Shown: positions 1 to 8,997, counted from the first letter of the stretch. The stretch is DNA of 64,000 nucleotides from Eudoraea adriatica DSM 19308 (GCF_000382125.1 NZ_KB907546.1:124001-188000); one strand, 5' to 3'. The notes: generated by a model from the letters alone, not told the origin. Numbers and translations are program-made.

Positions 1-208
1 ACATAGACTTTTTAAAGAACCAGCTGATAATTGGATTTCCCCGTTTGTCAGGTTTTTTATTTTTAATTGCAGCCTTTATGAATATCTGGCAATGCCACAG
101 CATTTGCCCAACACTCATTTTACCCCACAAACCAACGGATTCCGCATTTAGCTTATTAAAACGTTCCAGAACTTCTTTATAGGTAACTTCATCAAAAATG
201 GATTTCAT
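1..208 (-). CDS. DUF1569-like protein, partial (3' end outside window)
   Basis: Reading leftward from the ATG at 208 gives 69 codons without a stop before the window edge. The start reads MKSIFDEVTYKEVLERFNKL, followed by a GKMSVGQMLWHCQ stretch. This resembles the N-terminus of the DUF1569 / DinB-like four-helix family, in which the WHC histidine belongs to a putative metal site. The function of the family is not established. The gene is divergent from radC with only 66 bases between the two starts. The C-terminal half lies outside the window, so length and completeness cannot be judged. Confidence 0.7.
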   Translation of the reverse strand, partial: MKSIFDEVTYKEVLERFNKLNAESVGLWGKMSVGQMLWHCQIFIKAAIKNKKPDKRGNPIISWFFKKSM

Positions 209-262
209 GAATTCATACTTAGGAATTTATGATTGAAATTTACAATAATTTTTTTTGTTGAT

Positions 263-270
263 TATCTTTA
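263..270 (+). promoter_or_regulatory. Putative -7 promoter element of radC (TATCTTTA)
   Basis: TATCTTTA matches the Bacteroidota -7 consensus TAnnTTTG at seven of eight positions. It sits only four bases before the radC ATG. No good -33 TTTG is seen 19-20 bases upstream. The same arrangement recurs before rlmB and queE, which raises confidence. Confidence 0.45.
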
Positions 271-274
271 GGGC

Positions 275-973
275 ATGCAACAAAAACCTTCTTCTTTTTC
301 CATTAAGGATTGGTCTGACGATGACAAACCAAGGGAGAAATTGGTGCAAAAGGGGCGTGCAGCTCTTTCTAATGCAGAACTTATTGCAATTTTGATTGGT
401 TCGGGGACAAAAAATGAAACTGCCGTAGCTCTTTCCAAAAGGATTTTATCTTCAGCAAATAATAACCTGAACGAATTAGGCAGGGTATCCTTAAAACAAT
501 TAATGAAATTTAAAGGTATTGGCGAGGCCAAAGCGGTATCAATTGCAGCAGCTATGGAGATAGGGAGAAGGAGGCAAAATGAGAAGGCCGTCTCGAAGGC
601 ACAGATCTCAGGGAGTAAGGCAGTTTTCAACCTTTTGCAGCCCCTTATTGCTGACCTTCCACATGAGGAGTTCTGGATTGTTTACTTAAATAACTCAAAT
701 AAGGTTATTCATAAAGCTCAGTTGAGTAAGGGGGGTATTACCGGCACATTGGTAGACATTCGCTTAGTCATGAAACAAGCACTGGAATTTGGTGCGGTGT
801 CCCTAGTATTAGCACACAATCACCCGTCGGGAACACTTAAACCCAGTGAGGCTGATAAAAAAATTACAAAAAAACTTCAAAAAGCTTCGGAAGCCCTGGA
901 TATCAGGGTGCTGGATCACGTAATTATTACCCAAAACAATTACTATAGCTTTGCAGATAATAATTTGATATAG
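275..973 (+). CDS. radC: RadC family protein (JAB1/MPN domain)
   Basis: The 232-residue protein has an N-terminal UPF0758 region with a helix-hairpin-helix-like segment (FKGIGEAKA, about residues 79-87). A C-terminal MPN/JAMM domain follows with HNHPSG at 181-186 and an aspartate at 194, the zinc-binding signature of the family. Length is normal. RadC was named for DNA repair, but its biochemical role remains unclear; the fold suggests a metal-dependent hydrolase. It is the first gene of a tight operon, with the next start two bases after its stop. The start is supported by a -7 element directly upstream, which would leave almost no 5' leader. Confidence 0.95.
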   Translation: MQQKPSSFSIKDWSDDDKPREKLVQKGRAALSNAELIAILIGSGTKNETAVALSKRILSSANNNLNELGRVSLKQLMKFKGIGEAKAVSIAAAMEIGRRRQNEKAVSKAQISGSKAVFNLLQPLIADLPHEEFWIVYLNNSNKVIHKAQLSKGGITGTLVDIRLVMKQALEFGAVSLVLAHNHPSGTLKPSEADKKITKKLQKASEALDIRVLDHVIITQNNYYSFADNNLI

Positions 974-975
974 AT

Positions 976-2271
976 ATGCTTCTGATATATACCCATAAAA
1001 TTACTTCGCGTTTCAGTTACACTATGAAGCAGATTTTCACAAGGATACTTGGGATAGATATCATTTTTACTACAAAGGTTGAAGATTTTATAAAACATAC
1101 CGGCCCTAAGATTACTTATAGTAAACAGCCTTTGCAGAATGAGTTTTTTGTTAGAAGTAATGATTTGTTATTTGTACATGGAATAAATGATTTGGAAATA
1201 AATGTTCAGGATTGGGAAGGTACACCTTGTTTTTTCAGGACAACTGACCCTAGTGCCATTCCCTACGATATTTTTTCGGCAAGTTTTTATCTTTTAACCA
1301 GATACGAAGAATATTTACCATACTTAAAAGACATACATGGCAGATTCCCGCCCTCTGAAAGTATTGCATATAAAAATAATTTTTTGCAATTACCTGTGGT
1401 AGATATTTGGGCATACAGCTTTCTTGAAAAGCTCAAAGAACGTTTTCCGGACATAAATGTTAAAAATCGAAAGTTTCAATATACTTCTATTATTGATGTT
1501 ACTTCATCGCATTGTTATGCACACAGAGGACCCATGAGGGGCATAGCTGGATTGTTGTATGACTTGGGGACCTTTAAATTGAAACGCGTGGCACAGCGCA
1601 CTTCTGTTTGGCTAAAAATCAGAAAAGATCCTTATAATAACTACGACAGCCTTATAGAAATGCACAAGAAATATAAAGTGAAAAGTATATTCTTTTTTCA
1701 GTTCGCCAATTATTCAACCTATGATAAAAATGTTTCACCCGAAAACAATAATTTCAAATACCTGATTAAGTCTGTGGCAGACTATAGTATGGTATCTCTG
1801 GCGGCGTCCTATAGTTCTTTTAAGAATATAGAATTATTAAAAGAAGAGAAAAAAAGATTGTCAAATGTTGTAAACAGGCCAATAAATAATTCCAGGATGC
1901 GATATAACAGGGTGGATATTCCTTATACCTACAGAAACCTTGTTGAAGCAGAATTCACAGATGATTACACTATGGGATATACCCATGAAATGGGATTTAG
2001 AGCCGGCACATGTACGTCTTTTAACTTCTACGATATTGCAATGGAAGAAAAACAACCAATAAAAATTCACCCCTTCGCTGTTCACGACTATGCATTGCTT
2101 AATTCCTATTCGGAAGAAGAAGCACTAAAAAAAATTCAGACTTATTATGATCAGGTTAAAAAAGTTAATGGTCACTTTATAACCATTTTCTCAAATGAAT
2201 TATTAGGAGGAGATCAGGAAATTAACTGGCTAAGTTTATACCATAAAGTAATTCAAAAGTATCATGTATAG
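976..2271 (+). CDS. Polysaccharide-deacetylase-like protein (DUF7033 type), probably catalytically inactive
   Basis: The 431-residue protein resembles a Bacteroidota family with an N-terminal DUF7033-like domain (about 1-150) and a C-terminal NodB-like deacetylase domain (about 160-425). The segment YRNLVEAEFTDDYTMGYTHE followed by GFRAGTC is typical of that family. From memory, active relatives carry TIDxD, a GIHPSF-type motif and an SRQHFLKL-type motif. Here the matching places read IIDVTSSH, VSLAASY and SRMRYNRV, so one aspartate and two histidines seem lost. It lies between radC (2-base gap) and the phosphatase gene (8-base overlap), so all three are probably co-transcribed. The family assignment is fairly firm; loss of activity is inferred. 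Confidence 0.72.
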   Translation: MLLIYTHKITSRFSYTMKQIFTRILGIDIIFTTKVEDFIKHTGPKITYSKQPLQNEFFVRSNDLLFVHGINDLEINVQDWEGTPCFFRTTDPSAIPYDIFSASFYLLTRYEEYLPYLKDIHGRFPPSESIAYKNNFLQLPVVDIWAYSFLEKLKERFPDINVKNRKFQYTSIIDVTSSHCYAHRGPMRGIAGLLYDLGTFKLKRVAQRTSVWLKIRKDPYNNYDSLIEMHKKYKVKSIFFFQFANYSTYDKNVSPENNNFKYLIKSVADYSMVSLAASYSSFKNIELLKEEKKRLSNVVNRPINNSRMRYNRVDIPYTYRNLVEAEFTDDYTMGYTHEMGFRAGTCTSFNFYDIAMEEKQPIKIHPFAVHDYALLNSYSEEEALKKIQTYYDQVKKVNGHFITIFSNELLGGDQEINWLSLYHKVIQKYHV

Positions 2272-2953
2272 TCAAAGTATTTCAGATATATTTTTTGATT
2301 TGGATCATACACTTTGGGATTTTGAAAGAAATTCTGCATTGACATTCCAAAAAATATTTCACGAAGCTGAAATTGAGGTTAGCCTCTCCAAATTCCTGGA
2401 GGTATATGTGCCATTGAATCTCGCATTTTGGAAGTTATATCGCGAAAATAAAATTAATAAGACGGAATTGCGTTACCAAAGGTTAAAAACAGCATTTGAT
2501 TCTATTGGATACGAGATCAATGATGAAGTTATAGATATTCTATCTGCTGCCTATATTACAAACCTGGCGGCTTATAATAACCTTTTACCGAATACTGTTG
2601 AAATATTAGATTATTTAAAGCCCAAATACAAACTTCATATTATTACCAACGGATTTGAAGAAGTCCAGACCAGAAAATTGGTGAACTCAAATATATCCGG
2701 ATATTTCAACCAGGTTATTAATTCTGAAATGGCAGGAGTAAAAAAGCCAAATCCCGAAATTTTTGAACTTGCCCTTCATAAGGCCAATGCCAGGGCTGAC
2801 AGGTCATTAATGGTGGGGGATAATATTGAAGCTGATATACTGGGAGCGAAGGCCGTAGGATTTCATGCTTTGCATTTCAATGCTCATAATGACCCTAAAC
2901 ATGAACATTGTGTTATGATTCATGATTTACGTGAAATAAAAAACTATTTATAG
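2264..2953 (+). CDS. YjjG-family noncanonical pyrimidine nucleotidase (HAD phosphatase)
   Basis: This 229-residue haloacid-dehalogenase-type phosphatase has all four HAD motifs: FFDLDHTLWD near the start (D12, D14), ITNG (T128, N129), lysine within GVKKPNPEIF (about 160) and GDNIEADILGA (D186, D191). The overall pattern fits the YjjG group, which dephosphorylates nucleoside monophosphates and helps clear noncanonical pyrimidine nucleotides. The start overlaps the upstream stop by eight bases, which suggests translational coupling. The exact substrate cannot be read from sequence. Confidence 0.88.
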   Translation: MYSQSISDIFFDLDHTLWDFERNSALTFQKIFHEAEIEVSLSKFLEVYVPLNLAFWKLYRENKINKTELRYQRLKTAFDSIGYEINDEVIDILSAAYITNLAAYNNLLPNTVEILDYLKPKYKLHIITNGFEEVQTRKLVNSNISGYFNQVINSEMAGVKKPNPEIFELALHKANARADRSLMVGDNIEADILGAKAVGFHALHFNAHNDPKHEHCVMIHDLREIKNYL

Positions 2954-3041
2954 AGTTATATAGGGGAGAATAATATAGGAGGCAATACCTATTTAGGTGG
3001 TAAAAGTATATAATTAACCATTTTAAAACTGGTATAAAGCA

Positions 3042-3590
3042 ATGAAATATATCCCGAAATCTATACTTGCAATTCTTTTTTGCACAGGAATCTTTAGTTC
3101 CTGCGCCGAAAAACAGGATTTTGATCAATTAGATGATCTTGACATTACTCCGACAGCTGAAGCCAGTATTCTTTATGTTGAGACCCCAGAGGATTTAATA
3201 AATCAGGATCCCGGAACCTATTTTTATTCCCAGACATTTAATTTCGATGCGTTTAACGAAGAATTTGTTGCTGATAATATTCTCGATGGAGTTATTACTT
3301 ATGAACTTGAAAATACTACAAGCAAACCTCTCGATATAACTTTCGAGTTCTTGGATGAGGCAGGTAATACATTAGATTCCGAAAATTTTATGCTCAATGC
3401 AGCCCCCACTGCAATATTAACGAGAGAAATTGCTTATGGGCCAGCGGGTAGAAGTCTCGATATTATTAGAAATACATCAGCCATTAGGGTAAGTACCACA
3501 AATTTAGGGGATAATACCAGTGTGTCTTCTTTACCAAACCCCACAGTTTTCTTAAGGTCCAGCGCAAAATTCAGGATCCTTTTACAATGA
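3042..3590 (+). CDS. Hypothetical lipoprotein, first gene of an envelope cluster
   Basis: The 182-residue protein has a signal peptide ending in the lipobox GIFSSC (cysteine 21), so it is probably an outer-membrane lipoprotein. No catalytic motif is recognised; the body is acidic and beta-rich, with a stretch (about 85-130) that reads like an immunoglobulin-type sandwich. Its last codons overlap the start of the DUF5723 barrel gene by four bases (ATGA), so the two are translationally coupled and probably work together at the outer membrane. It is known to me only as a flavobacterial hypothetical protein. Confidence 0.75.
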   Translation: MKYIPKSILAILFCTGIFSSCAEKQDFDQLDDLDITPTAEASILYVETPEDLINQDPGTYFYSQTFNFDAFNEEFVADNILDGVITYELENTTSKPLDITFEFLDEAGNTLDSENFMLNAAPTAILTREIAYGPAGRSLDIIRNTSAIRVSTTNLGDNTSVSSLPNPTVFLRSSAKFRILLQ

Positions 3591-5023
3591 TAAGGACGTT
3601 AGGCTTATTAAGTATCCTGCTTTTGGGGTACATGACCTCCTTTGCGCAAAATAAGGAGGTGCTGTACGATTTTCAGGAGATTCCTCAGGCAATAATGGTT
3701 AACCCCGGGATAAATACTATTTATAACTGGTATGCCGGAATCCCTTTTATATCAGGGATATATGCAAAAGGAGCAACAAGCGGACTTACCGTAAACGATA
3801 TTTTTGCTGCTGATGGACTCGATATTAACCAGAAAGTTAGAGATCGGGCACTGAATTCTTTGAGTGAACGTGATGAGGTAAATGGAATATTCCAGGTTGA
3901 TGTACTTAACGGTGGTTTTCGAAGTCAAAAAAACCCGGCCAATTTCTTTTCATTTGGAATGTATATTGAAGGATATGCACTAAATTATTGGCCAAAAGAT
4001 CTGGCAATTTTAGCTTATGAAGGCAATGCTGACAGGCTGGGGCAAAGATTTGATCTAAATGATCTTAATGCCAGTGGGCAATTTATTAATGTCCTGCATT
4101 TTGGAATTAACAGACAAATTAAAAATAATCTCACTTTAGGAGCTCGAATTAAGTTGTATTCGGGTATCCTGGATATTAAGTCTACAAATAATAGTGGTTA
4201 TTTCGAGACTACCCTGGGTGAGAACAATTTGCTGAGGAATACCCTGGTTTCGGATATGCGATTAAGAACTTCCGGACTGGATGCCCTTTTAGATGCCAAT
4301 GATAATGGTAGTAGTGTAGCAGGTTTATTCACAAAAAGAGGCCTTTTTGGTGGTGATCCCGGCCTCGGATTCGATTTGGGGGTTACGTATAATCTCAATG
4401 ATCAAACCGTTATTACAGGAAGCTTGTTGGATATCGGATTATTGTACCATACTTCTGATGTAACAAATTACACGCTTAAAGGTAGTGCAAGTATTGAGGG
4501 GGTTGAAATTATTTTGCCGGATGCCCTTAATGATCCGAATGCTGATGTTTGGGAAGATCTTGTGAATGAAATTGAAGAGCTGGTTCCATTTGAAGAGAAC
4601 AATAACAATTATGTAAGCTTCAGGCCCATAAAATTTTATTCCTCCATTCGCTATAATTTTGGCAAGCAGGGAGAGCCTGTTGCGGATTGCGATTGTGATT
4701 ATAAACCCAATAGCGGAGACAGATCTTTATATTATCTGAATAGTGTAGGCGCGCAATTGTATGCCATAAACAGACCCCGTGGCCCGCAGTTTGCCCTGAC
4801 CGCATTTTATCAAAGAAGATTTGCCAAAGTCCTGACTTTAAAAGCAACGTATACCGTTGATAAGTTTACCCCCACAAACGTAGGTTTAGGCATGAGTCTC
4901 CAGGCAGGCCCGGTTAACTTCTATATCATGGGAGATAATCTATTCTCATACGGTAATATAGCCGATAGCAATTATGCTTCTTTTCAATTAGGATTAAATA
5001 TTATATCTTGGGAGAGAAACTGA
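3587..5023 (+). CDS. DUF5723 family outer-membrane beta-barrel protein
   Basis: The 478-residue protein begins with a cleavable signal peptide (GLLSILLLGYMTSFAQ). The mature start VLYDFQEIPQAIMVNPG is typical of DUF5723, a Bacteroidota family predicted to form an outer-membrane barrel distantly like PorP/FadL proteins. Alternating hydrophobic strands run to the C-terminus. A short Cys/Asp cluster (DCDCDYKPNSGD, about 367-378) could be a loop with a disulfide or metal. The gene overlaps the upstream lipoprotein gene by four bases, and the next gene starts 12 bases downstream, so a three-gene operon is likely. Substrate and function are unknown. Confidence 0.8.
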   Translation: MIRTLGLLSILLLGYMTSFAQNKEVLYDFQEIPQAIMVNPGINTIYNWYAGIPFISGIYAKGATSGLTVNDIFAADGLDINQKVRDRALNSLSERDEVNGIFQVDVLNGGFRSQKNPANFFSFGMYIEGYALNYWPKDLAILAYEGNADRLGQRFDLNDLNASGQFINVLHFGINRQIKNNLTLGARIKLYSGILDIKSTNNSGYFETTLGENNLLRNTLVSDMRLRTSGLDALLDANDNGSSVAGLFTKRGLFGGDPGLGFDLGVTYNLNDQTVITGSLLDIGLLYHTSDVTNYTLKGSASIEGVEIILPDALNDPNADVWEDLVNEIEELVPFEENNNNYVSFRPIKFYSSIRYNFGKQGEPVADCDCDYKPNSGDRSLYYLNSVGAQLYAINRPRGPQFALTAFYQRRFAKVLTLKATYTVDKFTPTNVGLGMSLQAGPVNFYIMGDNLFSYGNIADSNYASFQLGLNIISWERN

Positions 5024-5035
5024 ACTATATTCTAA

Positions 5036-5887
5036 ATGAAGAATTTATTTTCCTGCCTGTTTCTGGTTTTTACATTTTCAATAGGACTCCAGGCCCAACT
5101 GAATGACTATAAATACATTATTGTGCCAAAAACTTTTAAGGGCTTTAAAGATGAAAATCAATACAAGACCAGCACGCTGTTAAAATATCTTTTTACAAAT
5201 AAGGGATTTGAAACTTATTATGAAGATGACCTGCCATCGGACTTAAATTCCAATAGATGTCTTGGGCTCCTGGTACAATTGGATCATAAAACCAGTATGT
5301 TCGTTACTAAAGCATCCATTATTCTTGAGGATTGTAATTCCAATATAGTTTATACAAGTCTGGAAGGCAGGAGCAAGGAAAAAGATTACATATCCAGTTA
5401 TAAGGAAGCCATTGAAATGGCTTTTGCATCGATTAATTCTCTGGCCTACAAGTATAATCCCGCGGCGACCAAAAGTGCCACCACCGCAGCAGTCGTAGCT
5501 GATGCAAAAGTTAAAAAAGAGCCATCAGCAAATAGGGGCGGGCAAACCAAAAATGCTGTTGAGGAGAATTTAGCCCAACCCGAAATAGCCCCGAAGGCAA
5601 AATCGGGCGTCATCGAAAATGCAGCCGCAGCTGCAGTAAGCACGGGTGCTATTTCCAAGACTTCAGATTCCTATGTATTGTATGCCCAGGAAATTCCGAA
5701 TGGATACCAACTAGTGGACAGTACCCCAAAAATTCGTTTAAAAATATACAATACATCCATGCCGGAGGTTTATATAGGAGTCAATGAAAAAGGAAATGGC
5801 GTAGTTTATAAACGCGCAAACCAATGGTATTTTGAATATTATGTTTCGGACCAATTGCAAATAGAAGAAATTGCAATAAAATTCTAG
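5036..5887 (+). CDS. Hypothetical secreted protein with Ala/Lys-rich linker
   Basis: The 283-residue protein has a signal peptide ending near GLQAQ. A conserved-looking N-terminal domain follows (about 22-140), with a start (LNDYKYIIVPKTFKGFKDEN) I recognise from other flavobacterial hypothetical proteins. Residues about 142-212 are a low-complexity Ala/Lys/Glu linker, and a small C-terminal domain (about 215-283) follows. It is last in the cluster with the lipoprotein and DUF5723 barrel, so an envelope role is likely but unproven. Its TAG stop shares the palindromic CTAG with the stop of the convergent rarA gene. Confidence 0.7.
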   Translation: MKNLFSCLFLVFTFSIGLQAQLNDYKYIIVPKTFKGFKDENQYKTSTLLKYLFTNKGFETYYEDDLPSDLNSNRCLGLLVQLDHKTSMFVTKASIILEDCNSNIVYTSLEGRSKEKDYISSYKEAIEMAFASINSLAYKYNPAATKSATTAAVVADAKVKKEPSANRGGQTKNAVEENLAQPEIAPKAKSGVIENAAAAAVSTGAISKTSDSYVLYAQEIPNGYQLVDSTPKIRLKIYNTSMPEVYIGVNEKGNGVVYKRANQWYFEYYVSDQLQIEEIAIKF

Positions 5888-7155
5888 TATTTATCTTTCC
5901 ATAGCTTTTTAAGAAATTCCTTGAGGGCATTTTCTCTTTTATTATTTCCCGGGATATAAAAGGAAGTCCCTTTTATTTGATCAGGCAAGAATTCCTGTTC
6001 CGTAAAATTATCCTCAAAGTCGTGGGCATATTTATAGTTCTCACCATAACCCAGTTCTTTCATTAACTTGGTGGGTGCATTCCTCAAAGGCAATGGAACA
6101 GAAAGGTCTCCTGTATCCTTAACATACTCCTGTGCTTTTTTGATAGCCAAATAACTTGCATTGCTTTTTGGAGAAGTTGCCAGATAAATTGTGCATTGGC
6201 TTAGCAGTATCCGGGCCTCGGGATATCCAATAGTACTAACCGCCTGAAAAGTAGAATTGGCGATAACCAATGCAGTAGGGTTGGCCATGCCAATATCTTC
6301 AGAAGCCGATATTAATAAACGTCGCGCTATAAACTTAACATCTTCACCAGCTTCAATCATTCTGGCAAGCCAGTAAACTGCCCCATTGGGATCACTGCCA
6401 CGAATAGATTTTATAAAGGCCGAAACAATATCGTAATGTTGTTCTCCCGTTTTATCATATAAAACAGTGTTTTTCTGGACCTTTTGGATTACGAGTTTAT
6501 CTGTTATAATGATATCCTTTTTATCTTCAGAGGAGACCACCAGTTCGAATATATTAAGTAATTTTCTGCCATCCCCTCCAGATAGACGCAAAAGAGCTTC
6601 TGTTTCTTTAAGCGTAATATTTTTCGACTTTAACATTATATCTTGAGCCATAGCCCTTTGCAACAATGCTTCCAAATCCTCCTTTCCAAAAGATTTGAGG
6701 ATATAAACCTGGCAACGCGACAGGAGTGCAGGAATAACTTCAAAACTTGGATTTTCCGTTGTTGCCCCAATAAGTGTTATCCAGCCCTTTTCAACGGCTC
6801 CCAGTAAAGAATCCTGCTGTGATTTGCTAAACCGATGTATCTCATCAATAAAAAGTATTGGATTTTTCGAAGTAAATAAACCACCACTTTGTTTGGCTTT
6901 TTCTATTACTTCCCTGATATCCTTAACGCCACTGTTTATAGCACTTAATGTATAAAAGGGCCGTTCGCTTTCATTTGCTATAATATGTGCCAGGGTAGTT
7001 TTTCCCGTGCCAGGGGGCCCCCAAAGAATCAGGGATGGGATACTGCCTTTTTTTATCTGGGTTGTTAAAGAACCATCTGCACCAACTAAATGATGCTGAC
7101 TAATATAGTCTTCAAGTGTTTTTGGGCGTACGCGCTCGGCAAGTGGCTCATTCAT
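5884..7155 (-). CDS. rarA: Replication-associated recombination protein A (RarA/MgsA AAA+ ATPase)
   Basis: The 423-residue protein has a Walker A motif GPPGTGKT (46-53), a Walker B DEIH (104-107) and the sensor segment [11 protein letters not shown] (about 129-139) that is diagnostic for RarA/MgsA. The C-terminal part contains the family's SDPNGAVYW and [12 protein letters not shown] signatures. RarA acts at stalled replication forks as a tetrameric clamp-loader-like ATPase. Length and motif order are normal. The gene is monocistronic and convergent with the envelope cluster, overlapping it by four bases at the stop codons. Confidence 0.95.
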   Translation of the reverse strand: MNEPLAERVRPKTLEDYISQHHLVGADGSLTTQIKKGSIPSLILWGPPGTGKTTLAHIIANESERPFYTLSAINSGVKDIREVIEKAKQSGGLFTSKNPILFIDEIHRFSKSQQDSLLGAVEKGWITLIGATTENPSFEVIPALLSRCQVYILKSFGKEDLEALLQRAMAQDIMLKSKNITLKETEALLRLSGGDGRKLLNIFELVVSSEDKKDIIITDKLVIQKVQKNTVLYDKTGEQHYDIVSAFIKSIRGSDPNGAVYWLARMIEAGEDVKFIARRLLISASEDIGMANPTALVIANSTFQAVSTIGYPEARILLSQCTIYLATSPKSNASYLAIKKAQEYVKDTGDLSVPLPLRNAPTKLMKELGYGENYKYAHDFEDNFTEQEFLPDQIKGTSFYIPGNNKRENALKEFLKKLWKDKY

Positions 7156-7305
7156 ATGATAAATGTAATAAATACGTTTTTACCTTGTACGATATCTTAA
7201 TTTATTCCAGGGCACCTTAATTTATAATTTAAATATTGCCCTGACAATTTATCATGTTTTGTATTTATGGCCAATAAATTGAGAAATATAATATAACTTA
7301 ATCTT

Positions 7306-8052
7306 ATGTCTGAGGATAACTATTTTAAATTTTCCAATAGAGTGCTTCTTGTTCCCATGATAGCAATGCTGTTGATCTGGACTGTTTTTTGGGTGGAGGT
7401 TCGATTTCAGATAAATTTGAATCAATATGGGGTGTTTCCGAGAACTCTGAAAGGATTAAGAGGCGTGTTTTTTAGTCCTTTTTTACACGGCTCCATTGAG
7501 CATCTATACAATAACACCATACCAATTGCCATTCTAACTGCTTCTTTGGTCTATTTTTATAGAAGTGTCTCCTTCAAAGTCCTGCTGTGGGGTGTGCTAT
7601 TTTCGGGATTATTAACCTGGGTTATAGGAAGGCCGTCTTATCATATTGGCGCCAGCGGTTTGATCTATGTATTGGCCAGCTTTATTTTTTTTAAAGGAAT
7701 CTTTACCAAACATTACAGGCTGGTAGCACTTTCATTAATGGTTGTATTTATATACGGAAGTTTATTGTGGTTTATATTTCCATTAAAGGACGATATTTCC
7801 TGGGAAGGCCATTTGTCCGGATTTGTTACCGGATTGCTCCTTGCAGTATTTGTAAAGGCAAAAATACCAGCTGTGAAAAAATATGCCTGGGAGTTGGAAA
7901 ATTACAATGAAGAGGAGGATGAATTTTTAAAGCACTTTGATGAGCATGGTAATTTCATTGAAAGTAAAAACGAAGATTTAGAAGCACAGGAAAGGACTTA
8001 TAAAATAAAATATCATTTCAGGAAGGATAAAACCAATGACCCTGGCAATTGA
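7306..8052 (+). CDS. Rhomboid family intramembrane serine protease
   Basis: The 248-residue membrane protein has about six hydrophobic segments. The catalytic pair is present: serine 117 in GASG (115-118) and histidine 169 in WEGHLSG. The HLYNN motif at 66-70 fits the histidine/asparagine-rich TM2 region of rhomboids. A charged C-terminal tail (about 190-248) is cytoplasmic by inference. Rhomboids cleave membrane proteins inside the bilayer; the substrate is unknown. It converges with rlmB, with one base between the two stop codons. Confidence 0.9.
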   Translation: MSEDNYFKFSNRVLLVPMIAMLLIWTVFWVEVRFQINLNQYGVFPRTLKGLRGVFFSPFLHGSIEHLYNNTIPIAILTASLVYFYRSVSFKVLLWGVLFSGLLTWVIGRPSYHIGASGLIYVLASFIFFKGIFTKHYRLVALSLMVVFIYGSLLWFIFPLKDDISWEGHLSGFVTGLLLAVFVKAKIPAVKKYAWELENYNEEEDEFLKHFDEHGNFIESKNEDLEAQERTYKIKYHFRKDKTNDPGN

Positions 8053-8053
8053 A

Positions 8054-8791
8054 TTAAGTGGTTCTTTGTCTTACGGCTTCATATAAAAAAACCGCGCAGG
8101 CTACTGATACATTAAGGGAGGCTATTTCACCTAAAAGAGGCAATTTGGCCTTATGGTCTACGGTTTTTAATATTGATGGTGATATGCCTGAATCTTCAGA
8201 GCCCATAATAATGGCGCAGGGCACCTTAAAATTTATATCGTAAATACTGTGTTCCGTTTTTTCTGTAGCGGCAATTACCTGAATTCCTGACGACTGTAAA
8301 TAAAAAACGGCGTCTTTCAGATGATCTATTTTGGCTATAGGGACCTTAAAAGCCGCTCCGGCCGATGTTTTTATGGTATCTTCCGTTACAGGTGCTGCAC
8401 CTTTTTTTTGAATGACTATGCCATCGACGCCGGTACATTCAGCAGTTCGTATTATGGCGCCAAAGTTTCTAACATCAGAGAGTTGGTCTAAAAGGAGAAA
8501 TAAAGGCGCTTCCTTCTTTTCCAGTACTTCTTCAACTAATGTTTCGAACTCGTAAAACTCAATAGGCGAGATATTGGCAATTACCCCCTGGTGGTTATTT
8601 CTGGTAAGCCTGTTAAGTTTTTCTATGGGCACATAGGAGAAACTTATCCCATTTTCACGGATCAGGGATTCTAATTCTTTGTAAAGACTTCCGCCAAGAC
8701 CTTTTTGAATAAAAATTTTATCTATGGTGCTTTTAGAATTAATAGCTTCAATAACAGCTCTTATACCGTAAATCCGGGAGGTTTTTTGCAT
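8054..8791 (-). CDS. rlmB: 23S rRNA 2'-O-methyltransferase, RlmB/TrmH SPOUT family
   Basis: The 245-residue protein has an N-terminal substrate-binding domain (about 1-75) with the family start YGIRAVIEAI. A SPOUT methyltransferase domain follows with three motifs: DVRNFGAIIRTAECTG (motif 1), AIIMGSEDSGIS (motif 2) and LPLLGEIASLNVSVACAVFLYE (motif 3, forming the trefoil knot). This matches RlmB, which methylates the ribose of G2251 in 23S rRNA using SAM. Paralogous TrmH-family enzymes look similar, so the exact position is inferred. A TATCTTTA element lies four bases before the start codon. Confidence 0.88.
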   Translation of the reverse strand: MQKTSRIYGIRAVIEAINSKSTIDKIFIQKGLGGSLYKELESLIRENGISFSYVPIEKLNRLTRNNHQGVIANISPIEFYEFETLVEEVLEKKEAPLFLLLDQLSDVRNFGAIIRTAECTGVDGIVIQKKGAAPVTEDTIKTSAGAAFKVPIAKIDHLKDAVFYLQSSGIQVIAATEKTEHSIYDINFKVPCAIIMGSEDSGISPSILKTVDHKAKLPLLGEIASLNVSVACAVFLYEAVRQRTT

Positions 8792-8795
8792 GCCT

Positions 8796-8803
8796 TAAAG
8801 ATA
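8796..8803 (-). promoter_or_regulatory. Putative -7 promoter element of rlmB (TATCTTTA)
   Basis: Read on the minus strand, TATCTTTA ends four bases before the rlmB ATG, in the same geometry as before radC. It matches TAnnTTTG at seven of eight positions. Transcription would start at or next to the start codon. Confidence 0.45.
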
Positions 8804-8939
8804 GATAAATACTGACCATTTATAAGGACTGTTTTCACTTATTCAGCGGATAGAGGCAGTTCTGAAATGAAATAGTACAGAAGGTTTAATATTTAATATC
8901 CAGGTACTTTAATTTCAGACACTTCTTCATTAACAAAGT

Positions 8940-8986
8940 AAAAAAGCTATAAATCAATTATATAAATAATCGAAATATAGCTTTTT
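8940..8986 (-). terminator. Putative intrinsic terminator after the SusC/SusD operon
   Basis: An 11-base perfect inverted repeat (AAAAAGCTATA at 8941-8951 and its complement at 8976-8986) encloses a 24-base AT-rich loop. On the minus strand the second arm ends in a run of six T, as expected for a terminator. The structure is nearly symmetrical and could also stop rightward transcripts. Confidence 0.5.
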
Positions 8987-8997
8987 AAAGATATATA

